A stretch of DNA of 64,000 nucleotides. Origin: Plumapathes pennacea (lineage: Eukaryota; Cnidaria; Anthozoa; Antipatharia; Myriopathidae). Of the stretch, positions 1 to 11,051 are shown piece after piece. The notes below the pieces were generated by a model. That model did not search any database. It was given only the letters and a program-made list of their open reading frames with translations, and had not been told where the DNA came from. A program made the translations under genes and the position numbers. The stretch covers positions 2,485,501-2,549,500 of the forward strand of contig OZ038467.1 of the NCBI GenBank assembly GCA_964036295.1, in the 5' to 3' direction. Positions within the stretch are counted from its first letter, which is position 1; every line of letters starts with the position of its first letter.

Positions 1-833
1 AACGGGAAACAGGGCAAGGAAACTTTAGTTTATTAATTTGCATCAACTGGCGCCATAAAAAAAGTGACATCTGGAGCCAATCAGTAACACATTTACAGGG
101 TCCATTAAGTCATACCAGCTTTCTCACACGGCGCTAAAATGCACTTTAATCCAGTTACCCAACTCACCATGACAAATACTTTTGTAGTTATGCATTCGAA
201 ACATTCTCTGTAACATTTTGTAGACTTAGTTTTCAGTTCAGCTAAGATGGTCCAACTATTAAAACACATTTGTTTACTGAAATTTTCAGTAAATTAGCCC
301 TGGATAAATATATCCACCTCTTGCATGAACACGGCAGAAACCCATTAAACATCAGAAAAAAAAAACCCGGTTAGATGTGTTTATTAGCTCGAAGGGAGGC
401 TTTCAAACGCTCTGTTCTAGGAGATAAATATAGTAGTTCAAACTGCGAGAGCAAGCTTCAATTTAAAATTCACATTATTTAGAGTTTATTTATAACATGA
501 GTTACAGCCGTTGCCTGAGAATATGCTGAGGCCAATCTAATCGAGTCGGCTGGCAGATATACATTTAGAGTTGGTCAGTTAACTTTTTTTTCTAATAAAT
601 GCTGGAATTTTCTCGTCGAATATTCAGCGATTTGTCCCACAGTAAACGTTGGAAACAGATGTACATGGAACCCACTCACTATATAGCTCGTCATGGGTTT
701 AGTAGCTGCGTTCAGTAATACTCACCGAGTACACCAGGCCCCTTGTTGTGTCCACAATCCTTGAACAAAAAGATATCTTTCTCTTCTATATACTGCGGCT
801 CAGCTTTTTCTTTTTTTTTATCAACTCCGCACT
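1..833. other. Non-coding duplicated flank
   Basis: AT-rich sequence with no credible gene. It recurs at 21578-22407, and a more divergent copy is at 46013-46810. Parts are also related to 6120-6950 and 57820-58150. It is part of the repeating spacer between receptor genes. Confidence 0.6.
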
Positions 834-2010
834 TTGTGGCATGTGTTAAATTTCAAAGCATTTTATTTCTCTAGTTGCTTATTAGCTTATACACACACCA
901 TAAACGTCAAGCATTTGTCATATTTTACTGATGACCGGGTGTTTATCATGTATACTGTCAGAGATAGTCCAACCTTTCTTGCATGGCGAACTGAACGACG
1001 ACAAGTTGCCCTAAGTTCTTTGCTGTCTACAAAGTAACTCTGAAAGTCTAGATAACGATAACTCCATAAATGAAGACTTTCCAGATGTTCCAGTGTTAAT
1101 TTAACTCACATTTGCGAAAGACGATTATACTATATTAACAAGAACTTTATTGCTTATTAGCATATCATCATAAACGCCAAGCGTTTGTCATACTTTAATG
1201 GTGACCGTTTTTTTTTTGGACATCCACCAAATACAGATCACGCATACTGTTCTGATCCATCCTTTCTTGCATGGCGAACTGAACGACGACAATTTGCCTT
1301 ATGTGTTTTGCTTTCTACAGACTCTGGAAGTCTAGATAACGTTATAAATGAAGACTTTCCAGATGTTCGAATGTTAATTTAACTCGTCCGCGAAAGCCGA
1401 TTTTATATAATTTTTTACAAGAACAGAATGAAAGTTCACAATTCCCCTTTAAATGATTTTGATGTTGTGTAATACCTCTCCAGTGTTTCCTTCGCTGTTA
1501 TCACTGTAAACGTGCATGGCTTGTACAAGCTGTTTTGCTGAGAGATATATTTTTTTTGAGGAGTTCTATTTCGATGTTCAAAAAATTAAATTCCCGAGAC
1601 CTGTTAAGTGTCTTATCCATATGGTGTTCCTAAAAGTTAAATTTTGTGTGTTAAATTTTAAGGCGTTTAATTTTTTTCTAGTCGCTTATACACAAATTAT
1701 CTGCTAAACGTCAAACATTTGTCACTTGGTGACCAGGTGGTTTCAGTGTGACAACCACACACACACACACAAAAAAAGAAAAAAAAGAGGAAATCACGTA
1801 TATTGTGTTCTCGTCCTTCCTGTCCTGCACGGTAAACTGAACGATTACAATTTGCCCTATGTTCTTTGCTTTCTACAAAACTCTTGAAGTCTAAATAACG
1901 GTAACTGTAAATGAGGGACTTTCAAGATGTTCCAACGTTAATTTAAATCATACGCGAAAGCCGATTCTATAATATTTACAAGAACAGAATGCGATTTGAT
2001 AATTGCGGTT
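834..2010. repeat. Three degenerate tandem units in receptor spacer
   Basis: Three diverged units of about 270-330 bp (roughly 868-1130, 1151-1425, 1678-2010). Each runs from a CTTATTAGC/CTTATACACA start through a TTTGTCAT...GGTGACC block and a GTCTAGATAACG-like block to GCGAAAGcCGATT...ACAAGAACAGAATG. Short ORFs across them are low-complexity chance frames. Related units recur at 4416-4700, 7000-7550, 22430-23580, 25985-26270, 28560-29120, 58195-58760 and 60870-61210. A (CA)n tract followed by an A-run lies in unit 3. Confidence 0.6.
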
Positions 2011-2157
2011 AGCAAATAGGCAATTTTTTAATTCATAAAGTGTATTTCTGAGGTAGTGGATGTTAATCAGACTAGTGTTGGGTGACTTCGGCAATTCTAA
2101 TTTCCGTGTGCAGTTTTAACCGTTAATGTCAAATAATCAATAAGGATCATATAGATA

Positions 2158-2438
2158 CGAGTGTTTTACTGGAAAATATACCGTGCGTAAAATTCATACG
2201 AAACTACATCCGGGACCCGAGTGGCGTATTTTCCATATCCTCACTAGTGAGGATATCGTTGGCATCATTTCCCACTTTTGCACGGTTGTTTGTGCAATTT
2301 CTCGTAAAACACTCGTGCCTAATATAATAAAAAGAAAATTACACGGCGGCTTGTAAGATATGGATTTTATTTTCTCGTGGTAGAAACTATATTTTACCAC
2401 TCGAAAATAATATTCATATCTTCGCGCCGCCGTGTAAT
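2158..2438. repeat. Double hairpin MITE-like repeat downstream of receptor
   Basis: Two adjoining inverted repeats. The first has CGAGTGTTTTAC (2158-2169) opposite GTAAAACACTCG (2304-2315), with a perfect 22-bp palindrome at its centre (2235-2256). The second has ATTACACGGCGGC (from 2338) opposite GCCGCCGTGTAAT (to 2438). It lies about 120 bp beyond the receptor stop codon. Full copies are at about 23729-24009, 40206-40490 and 61358-61633. Shorter versions lacking the middle are at 11708-11850, 34310-34450 and 56490-56610. Confidence 0.7.
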
Positions 2439-2555
2439 ATCCTCCATATATTACACATGTGAACTTCTGTTGAAATTCTACTTGCGTGGCAGCCACGTTG
2501 GTTCCACTAGCAATGAAACCCTTGTAATGGAGCTTGTTTTAAAATGTCTTCTCAT

Positions 2556-3563
2556 TTAAAGCTTTGTGGTGTAGGCCATGTTATCGACCGCCATGTTCGG
2601 TTGAGGATGGGAACAAACCACTGCGCATGCTTGTCGGTTCATTACCTCTGGCCTGTTCCTCATTTCTATCGCCTGCACTCGTCTCTCATCTGTGTGCCTG
2701 CAGAGCAGACGTAACGCAGCTCGTCGGAACTGCGGCATTTTTAACGAGTAAATTAGTGGATTGACCAGGGAGTTGGCGAGAAGCAGGAAAACTAAACCGC
2801 TAAACAGATGGTTAAAGCCATACTTTGACGACACCCGAGCAACGATGTCACAATAAAGAGTAAGAACTACAGCAGGTAACCAAGTTACTATGGAAACTGC
2901 TGTGGTAAGGAACAAAGTGGCCGTCAGCTTACGATCCCGTGCAGTGGTCACGTGGTTTTGGGGATGCTGATAGAATTTAATCTTTATCCAAATGCTGATG
3001 TAACAGACCAAAATAATCAAGGAAAAGAGTAAGTTGCTGGCTAGCCAAACATATTTAAACACCACAGCTGAAATGAAACCATAACGTCCTACCAAGTCTA
3101 GAACAGGAAAGAATATTGGTAAAATCCAACCGAACCCAAACATCACGTGATAACTTCGTGATGAGAGTACGCGATGTTTCAGCGGCCATAGAGTGGCGTA
3201 CATTCCCTCCAGTGCGACGACCGTCAGGTTGATCAACGAAGCGTAAGAAAAGAACAGGTAAACGGCGTTGGTTGACAGGAAAACCAGGGAGTTCAGCTTC
3301 CACAAATGGCTGGTGAAAGAAAAAGTATTATAAAGCACTGATAGCCCTCCAAGAGCTCCGACCAGAAGATCTGCTACTGCTAAACTGGTAGGTGGCCAAT
3401 AAGCTTTGCGCTGCCTCAACTCTCTTGTTCTAGTGAACACAGCTACAACCACCGCATTTCCAGTGATAATTACGAGAATTTCAATAGTGAAAGCCACGAC
3501 ATATGGAATGCTTTGAAAGCGAGGAAGGCGACCATCTTCCAAATGGATCTCTGAAGTGTTCAT
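2556..3563 (-). CDS. Class A GPCR, E/DRY arginine replaced by glycine
   Basis: Predicted seven-helix plasma-membrane receptor of 335 aa, single exon. N-glycosylation sequon NTS at residues 2-4; TM1 about 21-43 with GN (N36 = 1.50); TM2 SLAVAD with D65 (2.50); TM3 about 92-118; TM4 with W146; TM5 about 170-194 without the usual proline; TM6 TWLP at 227-230; TM7 NPLIY at 268-272; amphipathic helix 8 MPQFRRAALRLLC with a possible palmitoylation Cys288. The TM3 end reads E119-G120-M121 where every other intact copy has E-R-M, an AGA-to-GGA change, so classical G-protein activation may be impaired. Otherwise it is identical in protein sequence to 24127-25134. The ORF extends 10 codons upstream only to a TTG. 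I start at the ATG, which follows a polypyrimidine-CAG stretch that looks like a splice acceptor. The ligand is unknown. Confidence 0.85.
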   Translation of the reverse strand: MNTSEIHLEDGRLPRFQSIPYVVAFTIEILVIITGNAVVVAVFTRTRELRQRKAYWPPTSLAVADLLVGALGGLSVLYNTFSFTSHLWKLNSLVFLSTNAVYLFFSYASLINLTVVALEGMYATLWPLKHRVLSSRSYHVMFGFGWILPIFFPVLDLVGRYGFISAVVFKYVWLASNLLFSLIILVCYISIWIKIKFYQHPQNHVTTARDRKLTATLFLTTAVSIVTWLPAVVLTLYCDIVARVSSKYGFNHLFSGLVFLLLANSLVNPLIYSLKMPQFRRAALRLLCRHTDERRVQAIEMRNRPEVMNRQACAVVCSHPQPNMAVDNMAYTTKL

Positions 3564-5031
3564 GCCCACTCTGTTGAAGAAAATTTGCAACAAAATTAAA
3601 TGAGAATTTTAATGACTGAACTGGTAGGCTTTTAGAGGCCTTTCTTTCTTTCTTTATGTCGGCACTCGTCTGATTTGTGTAAAATCACATCTTTTTAGGC
3701 GATTATAAAATAGCCCAAGATAAAATATTTATCAAAAATTTATGCATTGTCTTAATTCTTTCTTTCTTTGTTGTTGCCGAGCGCATGCGCGAGGTAGCAC
3801 ATATTCTGGTCATGAACGAGATCAGGGATCTCTAGATGTTCACTCATGTGGCAGCTGATGGCCATATAATGATGCCCAGGGGACAGTGAGTGTTTTTCTC
3901 CGACGTCACTCGAAAGTCGAAGCAAGGATCGAGTATTGAAGAGAAACATCGCCTGATCTTCCTGATGATCTCTGCCAAACAACAACACGCCACAATCGCG
4001 ATGTACCGGCTACAAGCGGTTTGTCTTTCGTGTCAATGCGCCCCTCAATGTTTAACTGTTTCGTCATTTGGCTTTACATTTGTTGATCCATGTGAGTAAT
4101 AAGAATAAACTACAGTCTGACTTGAGCTAACAATTTTTTTGTTGTCGGTTAACGCTCGTTTCTTCGCTTTTGAGTCGAGTCAAGCCGCGTTGCGTTACTT
4201 AATCCACGATAAAATACATGTTGCGAGGGGTCAATCACGGGCATTCACTGCTGGCAATCCATTTCTTGTGCAAAATTCAAAGCAGTATGGACACATGTAT
4301 TTTGTGTGGAACGATTTATCGAGGCCCACGAGGTTTGTGTACGTATAACAGCTGTCGACTCTTCTTGAAACCGAAACCTGTTCGGCCGTGTTAAATTTCA
4401 AAGCATTTTATTTCTCTAGTTGCTTATTAGCTTATACACACACCATAAACGTCAAGCATTTGTCATATTTTACTGATGACCGGGTGTTTATCATGTATAC
4501 TGTCAGTGATAGTCCAACCTTTCTTGCATGGCGAACTGAACGACGACAAGTTGCCCTAAGTTCTTTGCTGTCTACAAACTCTGAAAGTCTAGGTAACGAT
4601 AACTCCATAAAATAATGAAGACTTTCCAGATGTTCCAGTGTCAATTTAACTCATCCACGAAAGACGATTATACAATATTAACAAGAACAGAATGCGATTT
4701 GATAGTTGCAGTTTGCAAATAGACTATCAATGTTGGGTGACTTTGGCCATTCTTAAATGATTTCCGTGTATTTAAACTGTTTATGCCAGATAATCAACAA
4801 GGATTAATACTGACTTTCAAGTTTCCTTTGGCTCCGCTGAAGTTGGTGGTTTCTCCTGTACTTTTCTACAACATTTTGTTCACATAAATAAAAGAAAAGT
4901 GTACTCGGGTCTGTATGCCCTATGCTTGCAAGATTTGTACTCTGAAATTTTCTTGTTTACGATTTACGCACGGCATAAACTTTTGCCGATCGGTGCAGGT
5001 TTCAATGATCACAAAGTCGTGTAATAAATCT
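3564..5031. other. Receptor 5' flank, no gene seen
   Basis: Upstream region of the minus-strand receptor. It has the acceptor-like TTTTCTTCAACAG directly 5' of the ATG (3571-3583), a short (CTTT)n tract near 3640-3660 and a second one near 3755-3770, then sequence shared with 25135-26602 and partly with 41642-41998. A short Cys-rich frame on the plus strand (near 4286-4370, pattern C-x2-C-x10-C-x4-C) may be transposon debris. I recognise no core promoter. Confidence 0.5.
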
Positions 5032-5170
5032 CTTATTGACCGAGTTTGCTCGGGACCGTACTGGGAGAATATTGGCCCTCGGTCTTTTTTGTACCTCGCT
5101 GCGCTCGGTCCATACTGTCAAGACCTCGGGCGATATTTTCCCAGTACGGCCCTCGCACTCGGTCAATAAG
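5032..5170. mobile_element. 139-bp foldback MITE
   Basis: Near-complete palindrome. CTTATTGACCGAGT at the left end matches ACTCGGTCAATAAG at the right end, and the arms extend about 40 bp through CCGTACTGGGA. The inner part is also self-complementary (CCCTCGGTCTT against AAGACCTCGGG). It is followed by an (AT)n run. The duplicate is at 26603-26741. Family not assigned. Short ORFs on both strands here are by-products of the palindrome. Confidence 0.75.
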
Positions 5171-6312
5171 ATATATATATATCGGCAGCGCAAGAGGCCG
5201 AATGTGATGCCGAAGGGTGTAGAGAACGTATAGTCCAACGTTCCTCTTCGTGGGAGCGCTATTTTGTTTGTTAAAGCAATCCTTTAGTTTCTCAATCAAG
5301 AATCAACATATAATTTATTCCCCTGTTTGTTTATCTGCATGGATAAGAATTTTATTGACTGACCTGGTAGGCTTTTAGAGGCCTTCCTTTCTTTCTTTAT
5401 GTAGTCTCATTTGTGTAAGATTACTTATTTTTAGGAAATTACAAAATAACCACAGGTGAAATATTCATCAAAAATATATGCATTGTCTTAATTCTTTCTT
5501 TCTTCGTTTATTAAAGTTATTTTAGTTAGAATGCCGGTTGTCGCAATAACCGATTACTAATCAGATGGCCGAGTTTCAACGTAACATAGCTCCAGCCAAA
5601 CAAACCGAAAAATACAAATTCAGTGCGGTCTTGAAAGGTCGCGGTACCAGGCCGCTGATAAACAAGCTTGCGGATCCCTAGCGAGAGTTTTCAAATGTGT
5701 TTTCCTCCGTGTATTAGAAACGCCACGAAATAGTACATCCATGCTTCGAAAGTCTGTGTTTAAATACATTTTAACGGTCAAGCTTTCAATATAAAAGTTT
5801 CAAAGTATCAGAGAGTCTTGAAATGCGTTTAAAATGAAGGGATTGCGTAGAACCCCGTCGAAAGTTTTCAGGCGACTCTTCTATGGTATATATTTAGCAT
5901 TGCCGTTAAGTAACTACTGTACAGTGTGGCCAGTTTTTCCCATTCTTTCGGCTAAGGCCAGAATTTCAAAATAGCCTTGGCCGTTTTTATCCTACGCTTT
6001 ATATTTGCATGAAGGCGCGCAAGCCTTAGTTTTCATGAGTCAGTGTCGTAAGCACAAGCAGAAGAATCTTTATTCAGTCACAGAGTGGAAAACCCCAGAC
6101 TCGTTAAATAATCAGAAAATTGCCGGTAATATTCTTTATTCTTTTAGCTCGAAGGGAAGCTTTTAAACACTCTACTCGCGAGGAGTTAGAGAATGCAGTT
6201 CAAACTGCGGCAGCAAGTTTCAATTCAAAATTCACATTATTTAGAGTTTTTATATATAAAGCGTAACTTAGTCACAGGTGATGTTGGCTGAGAATAAGCT
6301 GAGGTCCATCTA
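5171..6312. other. Spacer, no gene seen
   Basis: Sequence shared with D2 (26742-27883) and, from about 5500 to 6060, with 20845-21300, 39225-39560 and 43490-43930. It contains no credible coding frame. The part around 6010-6110 belongs to a repeat rich in ACGCAAG-like words that is better preserved at 21260-21540. Confidence 0.5.
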
Positions 6313-6670
6313 CAGCCAAAGCTCTCGTAGGCGACCACCTCGGGAACTCGAAAAAGTGGTCGTAACTGGAGCTGGTCGCTACGAGAATGGGCTCTCGTAA
6401 ACGACCACGCGCTAAAACAATAGAGGCTGGTCGTATACAAGAGCTTTTAGCATAAAGCCGCTCGGTACTCCACCCAAAACTCCCTTGAAATTTTAATTCG
6501 AGATCTTTGTATTAAGCGAAGCATTAGCGCAATTATTATTACTGTAAATGCGTTCAAGTAGTGTTCACTTTCACTAAAGTGTTTACTAATACGAGTCAGA
6601 CCCTTTGAGTGGTCACTTACAACTAAAGCTGGTCGCTTACGAGTGTGGTGGCAAGGAGAGCTTTGACTGT
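6313..6670. mobile_element. TA-target MITE (Tc1/mariner type)
   Basis: The 358-bp element has TIRs CAGCCAAAGCTCTC / GAGAGCTTTGACTG and is flanked by TA on both sides (6311-6312 and 6671-6672). Related spacers at about 540, 22115 and 46558 read ATCTAATCGAGTCGG with one TA and no insert, which is an empty site. Internal repeats of a GTGGTCGY-type word occur in both orientations. The D2 copy is at 27884-28241. Confidence 0.8.
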
Positions 6671-7624
6671 AATTGAGTCGGCTGGCAACTATATAGAGTT
6701 GGTCAGTTAGCTTTTTTCTAATAAATGCTGGAATTTCATGGCCGAATTCGGCCATTCTTCCCACAGTAAACATTGTTGGAAACAGATGTACATGGAACCC
6801 TCTCACTATATAGCTCGTCATGGGTTTTGTAGCTGCGTTCAGTAATACTCACCGAGTAGTACACCAGGCCCCTTGTTGTACCCACAATCCTTAAACAAGA
6901 AGATATCTTTCTATTCTATATACTGCGGCTCAGCTCTTTTTTATCAACTCCGCACTTTGTGGCATGTGTTAAATTTCAAAGCATTTTATTTCTCTAGTTG
7001 CTTATTAGCTTATACACACACCATAAACGTCAAGCATTTGTCATATTTTACTGATGACCGGGTGTTTATCATGTATACTGTCAGTGATCCTGATCCTTTC
7101 TTGCATGGCGAACTGAACGACGACAAGTTGCCCTAAGTTCTTTGCTGTCTACAACTCTGAAAGTCTAGATAACGATAACTCCATAAATGAAGACTTTCCA
7201 GATGTTCCAGTGTTAATTTAACTCACATTTGCGAAAGACGATTATACTATATTAACAAGAACTTTATTGCTTATTAGCATATCATCATAAACGTCAAGCG
7301 TTTGTCATACTTTACTGGTGACATGCCGGGTGTTTTTTTTTGGACAACCACCAAATACAGATCACGCATACTGTTCTGATCCATCCTTTCTTGCATGGCG
7401 AACTGAACGACGACAATTTGCCTTATGTGTTTTGCTTTCTACAGACTCTGGAAGTCCAGATAACGTTATAAATGAAGACTTTCCAGATGTTCGAATGTTA
7501 ATTTAACTCGTCCGCGAAAGCCGATTTTATATAATTTTTTACAAGAACAGAACAGAATGAAAGTTCACAATTCCCCTTTAAATGATTTTGATGTTGTAAT
7601 ACCTCTCCAGTGTTTCCTTCGCTG
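6671..7624. other. Spacer up to BEL element, no gene seen
   Basis: Spacer repeat equivalent to 550-1500, including degenerate tandem units. It ends in CCTTCGCTG, the BEL target site. The same stretch is present at 28242-29195. Confidence 0.6.
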
Positions 7625-7921
7625 TGTCGGAAACTGAGTGATACGTGTGAGTGAGTGAGTGAGTGATGTGACGGAAATAATTGCCATATTTTGATTTGTG
7701 AGTCAGAATGAGTGTACCTTTGTAGTCTAATGTGTTAACTAATCGTCTTGAACAAATAAGTAATCATAGGCGCGGCCTTTTAAGGGAGATTTTGTAATTA
7801 AATCTAAGGTGATTAGAGATAGTTGAGCGAGAGCACGGGAGAAGCTTTTGAGACCGAGAGAGAAAATACAATCATTGTGATAATCGTGACCGTGTGGGTT
7901 TTCTACCTCGTGTTCCCCACA
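7625..7921 (+). repeat. 5' LTR of deleted BEL element
   Basis: 297 bp, TGTCGG...CCCACA, preceded by target-site copy GCTG. It matches the LTRs at 29196-29492 and 33357-33653. Confidence 0.9.
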
Positions 7922-8006
7922 TTACTGGCACCTCCGACGGGGAATAAACCGTATACCTGTGACAGAATTCTGGAATCTCAAGTACAGAATACTACTGCGG
8001 AACATC

Positions 8007-10953
8007 ATGTCCCTCAAGAAGCAACTCGGTGAGTTGGACTCAAAACTAAAGGCACTTCATCTTCGACTGAAGAAAACTAAGGATGTGCTTGAGAAGAAAG
8101 ACCAGTTGGCTATCGAAAGACAGCGCTCTTCGATTGCTAAACTTGCTGGAGAGATTGATCTTTTAAGAGGGTCAATCCACGAGACTAAATTTACATTAGG
8201 CGAGACGGAAGAGAACATCGAGGAATGGTCGGAGGAGATCGACGGAGACCTCTCACTCGCAGACGAGAGCTGCGAAGAGTTGGCCAAATGCCTGAAGGAA
8301 ATGGAAAGTCAGGCACGACACGCCGAGCAAGACCACATCCACGAAAAGACCATGGAGCTTGAGAAGCAACTTCACCAACAGAAGCTAGAAGCTGCATTAA
8401 AGCAGAAGGAGCTTGCGGAACAGTCTACGCCCGCCGTTAGGTTGCCCAAGATCTCTATTACAAAATTCAATGGCACGCCCTTGGACTGGGTACGCTTCGA
8501 GGGGCAGTTCAAAGCCATGGTTGACTCCCAGAAAGTACACGGAGTGACTAAGTTTTCACATTTAAAGGAGCTTGTGGAACCGCGAGTTCGGAGCGCGCTG
8601 GACTGCCTTCCCTTCACGGAGGAAGGCTATGTTCGAGCCATGAAGTATCTTCAAGATAAATATGGTCATCCGAACGAAGTCGCAGGCGCCTATGTGATCA
8701 ACCTACTGGAGTTGGAGCCTATATCTGAGAGAGATGTCGGAAAAATACACCAGTTCTACGAGAAACTGCTGTTTAACGTGGAGAGCTTGGCAACGCTGGG
8801 GAAACTCGACACGATTCAGGGCGCTGCCTTCTTCGTGATTGTAAAGAAACTCGAGCTCCTCAAGAGGGAACTCGTGACCCACGTGGCCGGTGACTGGCGT
8901 GACTGGACGTTCACGGAACTGATAGAAGCACTGAGAAAGTGGACGGAGACGAACACGATCACGAAAGTTGACAAGCGCGTTGTTAGCAAGCGTAGTTCTG
9001 GCCTACCACAAGCCCGCGCCTTCCAGTCACACGACCGTGACGTCAAGTACGGCTCCTACACATGCGTTTATTGTGACAGCGAAGATCACCGCGCTTCCAA
9101 CTGTGACAAAGTGACTTCACCAGCCGAGCGCAAAAAGATCTTAATGCAGAAGAAATTATGCTTCAACTGCGCTGCAGGGCAACACAGTGCCAATGCCTGC
9201 AAAAGCAAGATGTCGTGCCGTCTCTGCCATAAGCGTCATCACACGTCAATTTGCCAGACGTCAGAAGAGCCAGGATTGACAACCGATGTCGGAAATGCCT
9301 CAGTCGTGCATCCGGTGGTATTAGTGGAGATTAACGGCCGGAAGTTTCGAGCGCTGTTGGATAGTGGTGCGAGCCACTCATACGTGTCATCAACCGTAAT
9401 TGATTTGACACACGCGCGTGCCGCCAGAAGTAGCACGCGACGCATTGCGACGTTGTTAGGAGTGACAACAACGAAACTGCGTGAATATGACGTCTGTCTG
9501 AAGGCGCTCAAAGGCAATTTCGCGCTGAACACGCGAGTCACGCGAATTAACAAGAAGGAACTATTTATGCTGGATAATCCTCACAACGAGTGCCGAATCG
9601 CCAACTACCCGCACTTGCGGGGCGTAGAGTTAGAAGGCCGTGGCGGGAGATGTGCGTAAGGCATTCCTGCAAGTACGCGTCAGGGAAGGGGAGCGGGACG
9701 CTCTCCGCTTCCACTGGCTACGCGACTTGAACTCGACAGAAGTCCAAACTCTAAGGTTCACCAGGGTGCTGTTTGGTCTTGCGCTCTCTCCGTTTCTGTT
9801 GGGCGGAGTCATTGAGTAACACTTGGAGAGCTGGAGCGACCGACTTCCAGAGATAGTGGAGGAAATCTTGCGCAGCCTCTATGTTGATGACCTTATTTCA
9901 GGTGGGCCCACGGTGAACGAAGCCAGCGGTCTGAAGCGGGACGCAATTACCATCTTCGCCGACGGTGGTTTCACACTCCATAAATGGCATTCCAACGAAC
10001 CCGAGCTGGAGTCCAATCAGATCCTACCTCCTGGCGGTGATGGAGAAACAACCTACGCCAAACTCCAGCTAAGTTACGCCTCAGGGGAGGGGTGCAAGCT
10101 ACTAGGCCTGGGTTGGAACAAAGCAGCAGACACATTGAGTGTTTCCATCCCTGTAGGAGAAACTGTGCCTTCGAAAAGAGGAATCCTGGGCAAAGTGGCC
10201 CATATTTATGATCCCATAGGACTCGTCTCGCCAGTGACTCTTCAAGGGAAGTTCCTCTACCGAGAAGCGTGTGAGCTGAAGCAAGCATGGGACGCTCTTC
10301 TACCGAAGGATCTCGCCGCAAAGTCGACGAGATGGGAGAGCGCCCTACCTAACAACGTGACCACGAGAAGGTGCCTCGCCACCTATCGCGAACCCATCGA
10401 CGCGGTGGAGCTACACGCGTTCGGAGATGCGAGCGGACGGGGAGTAGCTGTTGCAGTATACTCCGTAGTCCGTCAATCATCGGGACCAACTCAAGGGCTG
10501 TTAACAGCAAAAGCACGTCTGGCTAAACAGGGCCTGACGATACCGAGACTCGAGCTGGTAGCGGGACACATGGCCATCAACTTAGTTGAGAACGTACGCC
10601 GCGCGCTGGTCGGGTTTCCTGTCACGTCTGTTCATTGCTGGCTCGACAGTACAGTCGCGCTACATTGGATCGGCGGCGGTGGAGAATACCGCCAGTTTGT
10701 CGCAGATCGCGTTCGGAAGATCAGAGCGTGTAAGATCGACGAATGGAGACACGTGCCGACCGATCAAAACCCGGCGGACCTCGGAAGTCGTGGCGGGTCA
10801 GTCGACTGTCCACTCTGGTGGGACGGGCCGGCGTGGCTACAAAATCGTGACGCATGGCCGGCCAACCCTGTGACGGCCGCCACTCCGGAGTCCAAGGCCG
10901 AGTCCCGAGTGATTCGAGAAATGCTGGTTGCAGCGACCGTGGACAATAGTTGA
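8007..10953 (+). pseudogene. BEL gag-pol, broken by 698-bp deletion
   Basis: Gag-like coiled coil and DUF1759-like region, three CCHC-type knuckles and the DSGA protease motif are still readable to about 9635. The deletion then removes the rest of the linker and the N-terminal part of the reverse transcriptase and shifts the frame. In the downstream part a CAA codon is now TAA (9818-9820), so two separate ORFs remain (to 9659, and from 9823). The second still has the YVDD box and RNase H residues. It cannot make a working polymerase. Confidence 0.9.
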
Positions 10954-10985
10954 TTTCGACAGTAGTGCTTGAACTTTGAACTGGA

Positions 10986-11051
10986 GAGAGAGAAAATACA
11001 ATCATTGTGATAATCGTGACCGTGTGGGTTTTCTACCTCGTGTTCCCCACA
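10986..11051 (+). repeat. 3' LTR remnant
   Basis: Only the last 66 bp of the LTR survive, fused to the internal sequence ...GAACTGGA. The GAGAGA repeat at the junction may have guided the deletion. Confidence 0.85.

Larger units (their letters stand above)
7625..11051 (+). mobile_element. BEL/Pao LTR element, deleted copy in D1
   Basis: Same insertion as 29196-33653, inherited through the segmental duplication and then damaged. The 5' LTR is complete. A 698-bp internal deletion joins the protease-RT linker to the RT motif region (junction near 9635). A 333-bp deletion removes the internal 3' end, the polypurine tract and most of the 3' LTR (junction at 10985/10986). It retains the 3' flank GCTG after 11051. 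Confidence 0.9.

Noticed and set aside
834-1707. Recurring 60-70-aa plus-strand ORFs containing AWRTERRQ and VLNFKAF strings, seen in many spacers
   Set aside because: They vary in length and frame between copies, cover degenerate repeat units and have no upstream or downstream gene structure.
2194-2496. A 100-aa minus-strand ORF (also 119 aa at 40185-40544 and 100 aa at 61395-61697) beyond the receptor stop
   Set aside because: It begins with GTG, lies entirely in the hairpin repeat and is conserved only because the repeat is; no protein features.
2564-2764. 66-aa plus-strand ORF over the receptor C-tail
   Set aside because: Reverse-strand shadow of the conserved tail.
3055-3303. 82-aa minus-strand ORF overlapping the receptor (also in other receptor copies)
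   Set aside because: Out-of-frame shadow of the receptor TM3-TM5 coding region.
3564-3593. Ten-residue N-terminal extension of the receptor (and the 16-residue one of the BEL polyprotein)
   Set aside because: Initiated by TTG and GTG respectively; not credible eukaryotic starts.
4286-4370. Cys-rich plus-strand frame considered as a nuclear-receptor-type zinc finger
   Set aside because: Spacing C-x2-C-x10-C-x4-C does not fit a nuclear receptor DBD and the frame is short; left as possible transposon debris.
5002-5299. Overlapping ORFs on both strands around the 139-bp palindrome
   Set aside because: A palindrome gives similar frames on both strands; nothing else supports a gene.
8057-10321. 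Minus-strand ORFs opposite the BEL gag-pol (for example 8057-8287, 9239-9553, 9971-10321, and D2 equivalents)
   Set aside because: Antisense shadows of a strongly biased coding frame.
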